Below, one piece after another: positions 58,011 through 64,000 of a DNA stretch of 64,000 nucleotides (its first letter is position 1; each line of letters opens with the position of its first letter). Source of the DNA: Chromohalobacter moromii (GTDB lineage Bacteria > Pseudomonadota > Gammaproteobacteria > Pseudomonadales > Halomonadaceae); assembly GCF_023091865.1 (NCBI RefSeq), contig NZ_JAHXDI010000004.1:1-64000 (forward strand). Direction: 5' to 3'. Position numbers and translations under genes: made by a program. The notes beneath the pieces are model-generated. The model was not told the DNA's origin, ran no database searches, and saw only the letters and a program-made list of their open reading frames with translations.

Positions 58011-60050
58011 TTACACCCAGCGGCGACGGCGTCGCGTTTTCCAGTGCCGGTCGATGAAGCGCTCGTTGCCCTCGAAGGCTTGCAGGCGCGCTTCCAGGTA
58101 GAACCACTCGGCGTCGCAGCTCAACTCCGCCCAGGTCTCGGTGTGTACCTGCCAGTCGTCGCGCTGAAAGGCCTGACGCCAGCTCTTGCTCATGGTCGCG
58201 GTGGCCGGGGCCTCGGGGTGGATGGCGTAGCGCTCGTCCGCCGAGGCGATGTTGGTCAGGCCGTGGTCGTAGGCGATCTCGCCGAAGTCGTCGATGATGG
58301 CATGCCGGGTCCAGCCGTCGGTCAGCGAGTGGGTGACGTCCCGGGACTGTTCTCCGGCGCGTACGATCCGATGTTGCATGGGCCCGGAAAACACCGCCGG
58401 TTCGAACTGCACGGGCGGCGTGTCGTGCGAGGCACGCTGAGGCAGTGTGAGCCGCGATTCGGCTTCATGCATGGTCAGCGTCACCGGATAAGGACTCGGC
58501 CAGACCAGCGGCCAGTAGGCGGTGGTCACCGAGACGCGCAGCCGATGCCCGGCAATGAAGCGATAGCAGGTCTGGTTCAGTGACACGGTCACGTCGAGCG
58601 GCGTATCGCACGGCACCTCGGAAGGCGTGACGTGACTGTCGCGGTGGCAGAGGTTGAGCACGCCGTAGGAGACGCGTTGCGAAACACCCTCGGGCGAGAC
58701 GTCGCACACGCGCACGATCAGGTTGGCGCGCGGCTGATCGACGCTGACCCGCAGCGAGAGCGTGGGGCGCCCCAGAATCACCGTGTCGGCATCCAGCGGA
58801 TCGGTGTCGTAGGTCAGCGAGTGGGCGTCGTCGCCACGCTGGTCGCCGGCGATCTCGGGGCCGCTGCTGTGGGGGATGTACTCGCCGCATTGCAGGCCGT
58901 TGTCGGCCGGCGCGCGCAGTCTGACCACCCTCGGGCGGGCGGCTCCGTTTTCCGCGGCCTGCAGTCCGCCGTTGCCCAGCGCCAGCTCGCGGGAAGCGAT
59001 GTGCGGGCTCGGCCACTGAGTCTCGGCGAGCCATTCGCCGGGCACGTCGAGCCGTTGCGGATCGGCCTCGGAAAAGGACGGGCAGAACACGCGGTACAGC
59101 GGCTCTTCCATGATGCCGGTGTCGCGATCCTTCAGCCAGTAATCCCACCAGCGCAGTGCTTCCTGGAGAAAGCCGATGGTCGGCCCCGGCATCGCCAGGT
59201 GCGGGTAGGCATGCGGCCAGGGGCCGACGATGCCGCGCCGGGGGCAGGGCGCGTGCTCGAGAATCTCGGCGACGAAGTTGACGTAGGCGTCGGCCCAGCC
59301 GGTGACGGCCAGGGTCGGCGTCGTCAGGCGCGAATAATCCTCGCATACCGAGCCGTGGCGCCAGTAGGCATCGCGCGTCTGGTGATCGAACCAGTTCTCG
59401 GCGACGAAGGGTTGATGGGCGAGCCGGTGCTGCCAGAGTTCGCGCCAGTCGTCGCGCAAGGCGGGGTCCGGCGGTCGCGACATGAAGGACAGCGACGAGG
59501 CCGCCCAGCCGAAGTTCTCGTTGAGCACGCAGCCGCCCTTGTAGTGGACGTCGTCGTGATAGCGATCGACGGTGGCGCCGACGGCGATGATCGCGCCGAG
59601 CGCTGGCGGCTGGCGCGAGGCCACCTGCAGCGAATTGAAGCCACCCCAGGAAATGCCCAGCATGCCGACCCGGCCGCTGCACCAGGGCTGCTCGGCGAGC
59701 CAGGCGATCACGGCGACGATGTCGTCCTGTTCGCTGGCCAGGTATTCGTCCTCGAGCACGCCGTCCGAGTCACCGCTGCCGCGCAGGTCGATGCGCAGCG
59801 CTGCATAGCCGTGGCCGGCGAAGTAGGGGTGCATGCGCTCGTCGTCGGCACTGGTGGCATCCCGCTTGCGGTAGGGGATGCACTCGATGATCGCGGGAAC
59901 GGGATGGGTCTCGGCGTCCACCGGCCGCCACATTCGTGCCGCGAGTCGGCTGCCGTCGGGCAGCGGAATGAACAGTGCCGGTTCCTCGACGATTGAGTAC
60001 GGGAAGTCACGCACTTCCCGGGCATCGGGTTGGCTTCCACTCGGAAACAT
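58011..60050 (-). CDS. CocE/NonD-family alpha/beta hydrolase
   Basis: 679 residues. An alpha/beta-hydrolase domain with nucleophile Ser134 in GMLGISWGGFNS is followed by the beta-rich C-terminal X-Pro dipeptidyl-peptidase-like domain (from about residue 450, ending in the typical YLEARLQAFEGNER). Family members cleave esters or acyl-peptide bonds (cocaine esterase, acylases). It lies downstream of a third osmolyte-binding protein on the same strand, suggesting an ester or amide of an imported solute as substrate (inference). The ATG at 60050 is preferred to a frame from 60083. Confidence 0.85.
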   Translation of the reverse strand: MFPSGSQPDAREVRDFPYSIVEEPALFIPLPDGSRLAARMWRPVDAETHPVPAIIECIPYRKRDATSADDERMHPYFAGHGYAALRIDLRGSGDSDGVLEDEYLASEQDDIVAVIAWLAEQPWCSGRVGMLGISWGGFNSLQVASRQPPALGAIIAVGATVDRYHDDVHYKGGCVLNENFGWAASSLSFMSRPPDPALRDDWRELWQHRLAHQPFVAENWFDHQTRDAYWRHGSVCEDYSRLTTPTLAVTGWADAYVNFVAEILEHAPCPRRGIVGPWPHAYPHLAMPGPTIGFLQEALRWWDYWLKDRDTGIMEEPLYRVFCPSFSEADPQRLDVPGEWLAETQWPSPHIASRELALGNGGLQAAENGAARPRVVRLRAPADNGLQCGEYIPHSSGPEIAGDQRGDDAHSLTYDTDPLDADTVILGRPTLSLRVSVDQPRANLIVRVCDVSPEGVSQRVSYGVLNLCHRDSHVTPSEVPCDTPLDVTVSLNQTCYRFIAGHRLRVSVTTAYWPLVWPSPYPVTLTMHEAESRLTLPQRASHDTPPVQFEPAVFSGPMQHRIVRAGEQSRDVTHSLTDGWTRHAIIDDFGEIAYDHGLTNIASADERYAIHPEAPATATMSKSWRQAFQRDDWQVHTETWAELSCDAEWFYLEARLQAFEGNERFIDRHWKTRRRRRWV

Positions 60051-60161
60051 GGGGCGTCCTGTCGTCGGAACGGGGCGATGCATGCATCACCCCGTAGGTG
60101 AAAGACTGAGATGAAAGACGGGAAATAGCTGAAGACCGGAAACGTCTGCAGAAGCGGACGA

Positions 60162-61058
60162 TCACATGAGGTCGTTTTCGGTCAGGAAGTCCTTGGCGAC
60201 CCGTTCGATGTTCTGATCGTCGACATCCACGCGGCGGTTGAGGTCGATCAGCGTCTCGTCGTTCAACGCGGCGGACATCTCGTTGAGCAGGGGCTTGAGG
60301 TCGGGATGCGCGTCGAGCGTTTCCTCGCGGACCACCGGCGCCAACTGGTAGACCGGGAAGAACTGCTGGTCGTCGTCGAGCACCTCGAAGTCGAAGGCGC
60401 CGTTGCGGCCATCGGTGGCGAACACCAACGCCACGTCGACCTCGCCTTCGCGCAACGCGCTGTAGGTCAGCCCCGAATCCATGCGCTTGACGTTGGAGCG
60501 CGGGAATTCGAACCCGTAGGCTTCCTGCAGCGGCCGCAGGCCGTCGTCGCGGGCATAGAATTCGGCATTGGAGGCGAGCGTCAGATCGGCGCCGTCGTTC
60601 ATGGCCTCGGCCAGGTCCGAGAGGGTGTGAATATCACGTTCTTCGGCATCGGCCTCGCGCATGGCGAGTGCGTAGGTGTTGTTGGTGTCCGAGGGATCCA
60701 GCCAGATCAGGCCTTTCTCGGCGTCCAGGCGCTTGGCGGTGGCATAGGTCTCGGCGGCGTTGTCCGGCTGCGGCTGGTCGTTGAACAGGATCACCGAGTT
60801 ACCGGTGTATTCCCAGTAGAGATCGACCTGGCCGTTCTCCTGCGCCTGGCGCAGCACCGAGGTGCCCAGCCCGTCGCGCTTGTCGACGTTGTAGCCGTTG
60901 GCCTCGAGCAACTGGTAGGTGGCCGAGGTGAGGATCAGGTGCTCGGTGTAGTTGAGCCCACCGACCACGATGGGGTCGTCTTGCGCATGTGCCGTCGTGG
61001 CGACGGCGGAAAGGCTCAGTCCCAGCGTAGTTAGCAGTGCCGTAATGGGGTGTTTCAT
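60162..61058 (-). CDS. OpuBC/ProX-type osmolyte-binding protein (paralogue 3)
   Basis: 298 residues with signal peptide (cleaved after AHA, residue 25). It resembles paralogues 1 and 2 over its length: GGLNYTEHLILTSATYQLLE, VDLYWEYTGNSVI, AEKGLIWLDPSDTNNTYALAM and ENDLM at the end. It has no adjacent permease or ATPase, so it probably feeds the importer at 53-56 kb with another substrate, and it is placed just upstream of the CocE-type hydrolase. Confidence 0.87.
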   Translation of the reverse strand: MKHPITALLTTLGLSLSAVATTAHAQDDPIVVGGLNYTEHLILTSATYQLLEANGYNVDKRDGLGTSVLRQAQENGQVDLYWEYTGNSVILFNDQPQPDNAAETYATAKRLDAEKGLIWLDPSDTNNTYALAMREADAEERDIHTLSDLAEAMNDGADLTLASNAEFYARDDGLRPLQEAYGFEFPRSNVKRMDSGLTYSALREGEVDVALVFATDGRNGAFDFEVLDDDQQFFPVYQLAPVVREETLDAHPDLKPLLNEMSAALNDETLIDLNRRVDVDDQNIERVAKDFLTENDLM

Positions 61059-61222
61059 GACAGCGACATACCTCCGTTGTTATAGCGTGTTATCGGGTTG
61101 CTATTTTCGTCGTTTTCCAGAGTAACCTACCCCGCTGCCGTGATTGATGAAGATCCGTGATGCCTGCGATTTCAAATGCCAACAGATGGTGGCATGAGCG
61201 ACATTAGGAGAGGAGGCAAAGG

Positions 61223-61807
61223 TCACATAACAAATGATCTTGATGGCGTTTTCAGTGGTAGGCTGGGCAGCGACGCCGCTTTACAAAGTTGATTCCATGC
61301 CGACTCGATACGCTCAAGAGAGTGGAAAATACTGGCGTTTACGATCATGCCATCGATTGTGATGACAAAAAGCTGGGAGAGGGAGCTAGGGTAGTCTACT
61401 CCGGCATCGCTCAGAAGGTCGGTGAGCAAGCTGGCCACCCAATCTTTGTGTGCTTGCGAAACCTTCAGAAAGTCGTCAATACCATGGAACTCCCCCGTAG
61501 CCTTTATAAACATGCATCCATGAAAGTCTTGTGAGAAAAACCAGGCGACATGCCAGTTGATAAACGCGTTTAGCCTTTCTAACGGTTCGGAGTGCCTAAA
61601 AACCTCGCTTTCAAGTGAATCTTTGAACTGGTTGTGTCTCAGTTTAAGAACCTCTTCGACCAAATTGTCTTTGTTTGGAAAGTACTTATAGAGGGTCATC
61701 TTTGAAACTTGAGCTTCATCACGAATCCAATCCACTCCAACAGCATGATAGCCATGCTCGTTAAAGAGTCTAAGCGCGGCATTCAGGACGTCATCACGTT
61801 TATTCAT
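61223..61807 (-). CDS. TetR-family repressor
   Basis: 194 residues. N-terminal helix-turn-helix YHAVGVDWIRDEAQVSKMTLYKYFPNKDNLV (shown in family order, about 20-52), then a divergent helical ligand domain with the pattern WHVAWFF and FHGCMFIKA typical of the AcrR/YxaF-like group. Divergent from the HPP gene with a perfect dyad between them, so autoregulation and control of the HPP gene are likely. ATG at 61807 (a TTG lies two codons earlier). Confidence 0.88.
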   Translation of the reverse strand: MNKRDDVLNAALRLFNEHGYHAVGVDWIRDEAQVSKMTLYKYFPNKDNLVEEVLKLRHNQFKDSLESEVFRHSEPLERLNAFINWHVAWFFSQDFHGCMFIKATGEFHGIDDFLKVSQAHKDWVASLLTDLLSDAGVDYPSSLSQLFVITIDGMIVNASIFHSLERIESAWNQLCKAASLPSLPLKTPSRSFVM

Positions 61808-61877
61808 AGTCAAAACCTATTTTATTAGATTTCCTCATAGCCTCATGAGTGTTGCCGTTCTGGCCAAAGCCGCTTAG

Positions 61878-61897
61878 TGTACAGACCTGTCTGTACA
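61878..61897. promoter_or_regulatory. TetR-type operator between tetR and HPP genes
   Basis: TGTACAGAC-CT-GTCTGTACA, a perfect 9-bp inverted repeat 20 bases upstream of the HPP gene start and 70 bases from the TetR gene start. The core AGAC-N2-GTCT is a frequent operator type for this repressor group. Confidence 0.75.
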
Positions 61898-61917
61898 TAT
61901 TAGCACAGAGGTCTAGA

Positions 61918-62421
61918 ATGTTTCACAAAATGAAAGGCAAAGGTATTGCTCCTGCGCGTCCTGACACGTTCCAAATACTAACTGGGCTGATCGGTGGAAT
62001 CGCCGGAATCGGGGCCACGTCTCTGCTTGCCCAACTGGCGGGCGTCCCTTTGTTGATGGCGCCTTTTGGAGCGACATGTGTTCTATTGTTCGCCGCCTCC
62101 CAAGCGCCACTTGCACAGCCGCGGAATGTGATCGGTGGCCACGTGGTGGCAACTGCAGTAGGCCTGGCAATGATGGCGACATTTGGAAATGGGATGTGGC
62201 AGATGGCGGTGGGCGTAGGTGCGGCAATCGCGCTCATGCAGACGCTTAGAGTGGTACATCCTCCAGCTGGTGCTAACCCTCTGGTGGTACTGATGGCTGG
62301 CGTACATAACTGGGAATTTTTGATCACGCCGGTACTCGCAGGGTCGGTAGTCCTCGTGGTAATCGCTTTGTTCATTAACAATGTCGGCCGTGACAAGGAG
62401 TGGCCCCACTATTGGGTATAA
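61918..62421 (+). CDS. HPP family membrane protein (copy 2)
   Basis: 167 residues with about four membrane helices and the signature VVHPPAGANPL. The block FGATCVLLFAASQAPLAQPRNVIGG is nearly the same as in copy 1 (18617-19153). The ATG at 61918 has GAGG upstream. Regulated, by position, by the divergent TetR protein. Nitrite-transport activity is known for some HPP proteins but not inferable here. Confidence 0.85.
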   Translation: MFHKMKGKGIAPARPDTFQILTGLIGGIAGIGATSLLAQLAGVPLLMAPFGATCVLLFAASQAPLAQPRNVIGGHVVATAVGLAMMATFGNGMWQMAVGVGAAIALMQTLRVVHPPAGANPLVVLMAGVHNWEFLITPVLAGSVVLVVIALFINNVGRDKEWPHYWV

Positions 62422-62541
62422 GGTAGTAAATGTTAGTCCAAGGTTGGAAGGGCCTGGTCAGCTTATGCTCGATGCCATAGCGCCAGTATTGCCCGCTGCG
62501 GGCGACCTGGAGTCGCGCCGCCGCGGGTCCTCGGAGAACGG

Positions 62542-63018
62542 TCAGTCGCGGGAAGTCGGCGTCTCCGGGGAGGCGTTGTCGTCGGAATCAGGCGGCGTTG
62601 CCTGATCGGCGTAGCAGGGCGACGAGACGGGCGTACGGTCGTCCGCTTCGCGATCTTCGGTTTCCAATGCCTTGAGCAGCATGTCGCGCAAATACGGAAG
62701 GTGCGAGCGCTGCGGTTCCCGGGAAGCGGTCAGCAAGGTGAGCGTGCCTTCGCGCGCCCAGCGCATGAGGGGCAGCAAGACGTCGGGATCATCCTCGACT
62801 TCCCAGCGGTAGCGATGGCTGAACACGGTGTCGTTGAGCTCTCCCTGGTGCCAGGCGCGGCGCAAGGCGTTGGAGGGCGAGGCGTCGCGGTACCAGTCAG
62901 TCAGTTGCAGCGACTCGCGCCGCTTGCCTCGGGGCCATAGGCGATCGACGAGAACGCGTGCACCATCGCTTTCCTCGGCGGCCTGATAGATACGTTTGAG
63001 TGCGATCGTATACGACAT
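62542..63018 (-). CDS. DUF488-family protein (YeaO-like)
   Basis: 158 residues. The family core is visible: RVLVDRLWPRGKRRE, WYRDASPSNALRRAW and LTLLTASREP. The last ~40 residues (DDRTPVSSPC...PETPTSRD) are low-complexity and probably disordered, beyond the usual ~120-residue length. Function unknown. AGGAGAG lies upstream of the ATG. Confidence 0.82.
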   Translation of the reverse strand: MSYTIALKRIYQAAEESDGARVLVDRLWPRGKRRESLQLTDWYRDASPSNALRRAWHQGELNDTVFSHRYRWEVEDDPDVLLPLMRWAREGTLTLLTASREPQRSHLPYLRDMLLKALETEDREADDRTPVSSPCYADQATPPDSDDNASPETPTSRD

Positions 63019-63078
63019 TCCAGCTCTCCTTGGCCAGATACGTGCCTTTCGCCAGATGCAATCTAAGCCTATATCGAT

Positions 63079-64000
63079 CTAGGCGATACGATAGGAATAC
63101 GCCATCTCGGCCAGAGGGCCGCGCCCGCCGGCCAGGGTGAGCGATAGGTCGTGAAGCCCTTCCCAGACGGGTAACGTCGCGGCGCCCTTGATGGCCAAGT
63201 CGAGGCGTTGTGCAAACAATAATAGCTTGTGTAGTCGCTTGAGCGGCATCCGCTTCAAGGCCTGCTGGTAAAGCGGACGGCGCTTGTCGGGAATCGGCGG
63301 ACGCTGTGCCTTGCAGGCGTGATCGAGACTTTGCCCCTGATCGAGATGCTGCGCCAGCGATAAGAAGATGCGCAACTCCCGCGTCAATGCCCATAGCACC
63401 ACCGGGGCCTCGATGCCTTCGCCGCGCAGTCCGCTGACGATGCGCGAGACGCGCACGCGGTCGCCACGCAGGCAGGCGTCGATCAGCGTGAAAACATCGT
63501 AGCGTGCGTTGTCCTCCACGCCGCCGGCAATGGCTTGGGTATCGAGCCGGGCATTGGGCGGATTGAGCAGCGCGAGCTTTTGCAGCTCCTGGTCGGCGGC
63601 CAGCAGGTTGCCTTCGGTGCGCTCGCCGAGCAGGCGTGCCGCATCCATGTCCAGGGATAGCCCATGGCGCGACGCGCGATCCCGCACCCAGAAGTGCAGG
63701 CGCTGGTGATCCACCGGCCACACCGGGACGAACACACCGATCTTATCCAGTGCCTTGAACCAGGCGCTGGACTGCGCGCGCCGGTCGAGGCGCGCGCTGC
63801 TGATCAGGAGGATGTCGTCGCTGTCCTTGGCCTGGCGGGCGTAGGCATCGAGGGCCTTGGCGCCTTCTTGCCCTGGTGACTGACTACCCAGGCGCAGCTC
63901 GATGAGCTTGCTCGAAGCGAACAGCGACATGCTGGCTGCCGACTCCGTGAGCCGTCCCCACTGAAAGCCGTTTTCCACGTGCAGCACCTCGCGTTCCTCG
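63079..64000 (-). CDS. holA: DNA polymerase III delta subunit (partial)
   Basis: C-terminal ~307 residues of the clamp-loader delta subunit; the 5' end lies beyond the window edge. Recognisable segments: EREVLHVENGFQWGRL at the edge, DILLISSARLDRRAQSSAWFKAL, RTEGNLLAADQELQKLAL and LWALTRELRIFLSLAQ. HolA opens the sliding clamp within the replicative polymerase complex. In related genomes it follows lptE and leuS, which would lie to the right. Confidence 0.9.
   Translation of the reverse strand, partial: EEREVLHVENGFQWGRLTESAASMSLFASSKLIELRLGSQSPGQEGAKALDAYARQAKDSDDILLISSARLDRRAQSSAWFKALDKIGVFVPVWPVDHQRLHFWVRDRASRHGLSLDMDAARLLGERTEGNLLAADQELQKLALLNPPNARLDTQAIAGGVEDNARYDVFTLIDACLRGDRVRVSRIVSGLRGEGIEAPVVLWALTRELRIFLSLAQHLDQGQSLDHACKAQRPPIPDKRRPLYQQALKRMPLKRLHKLLLFAQRLDLAIKGAATLPVWEGLHDLSLTLAGGRGPLAEMAYSYRIA

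Overview
The window is high-GC gammaproteobacterial chromosome, best explained by a halophilic member of the Halomonadaceae (Halomonas/Chromohalobacter type). The evidence is a Pseudomonas/Halomonas-like housekeeping set (fadBA, uup, rlmM, tusA, epmC, holA), a TAXI-type TRAP transporter with a DctB/DctD pair, and several uptake systems of the osmolyte (betaine/choline) family. Species assignment is inference; no rRNA or tRNA gene was seen.

Layout. 0.2-7.0 kb: a GltR/GtrS-like two-component pair followed by a GtsABCD-type glucose ABC importer. 7.1-9.3 kb: rlmM, tusA and a lineage-specific hypothetical. 9.4-16.3 kb: a TAXI TRAP transporter with a convincing sigma-54 promoter and an upstream enhancer dyad, next to its probable DctB/DctD regulators. 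16.3-30 kb: core genes (MATE pump, epmC, HPP protein, tatD, uup, Usp, MarR, DUF5924/DUF2914 protein, fadBA, Yip1-like protein). 30-35 kb: a LysR regulator divergent from a three-gene operon of a 2OG-Fe(II) oxygenase, a DddP-like M24 protein and an MmsA/DddC-like dehydrogenase. The DddP-like protein keeps the metal ligands of DMSP lyase DddP but appears to lack its catalytic Asp.

35-48.5 kb is an accessory island with visibly more A+T. It starts exactly behind mmsA, and the 3' end of mmsA with its terminator recurs there twice more as degenerate direct repeats (about 42.2 and 43.7 kb). The first segment is an array of integron-type gene cassettes: at least six attC-like sites with R''/R' boxes and stems carrying bulged bases, but no integrase in the window (a CALIN-like array). 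It carries a HEPN protein, an FRG-domain protein, a TIR-domain protein sharing a cassette with a small EACC1-like protein, a VOC protein and two unknowns. Then come SDR/HxlR and VOC/GNAT pairs, and finally a Gabija-like pair (OLD-family ATPase/TOPRIM nuclease plus UvrD-like helicase) between remnants of an IS481-like and an IS3-like transposase. The island looks like a defence and cassette hotspot.

48.6-61 kb: a large catabolic/osmolyte locus. One ABC importer (two permeases, an ATPase with CBS domains) is surrounded by three paralogous OpuBC/ProX-type binding proteins, two paralogous nitrilase-superfamily amidases, an MmgE/PrpD protein and a CocE/NonD-type hydrolase, with a yefM-yoeB toxin-antitoxin pair inserted. 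A plausible but unproven role is uptake and hydrolysis of amide- or ester-linked quaternary-amine solutes. 61.2-64 kb: a TetR regulator divergent from a second HPP-family protein with a perfect operator dyad between them, a DUF488 protein, and the 3' part of holA running off the window.
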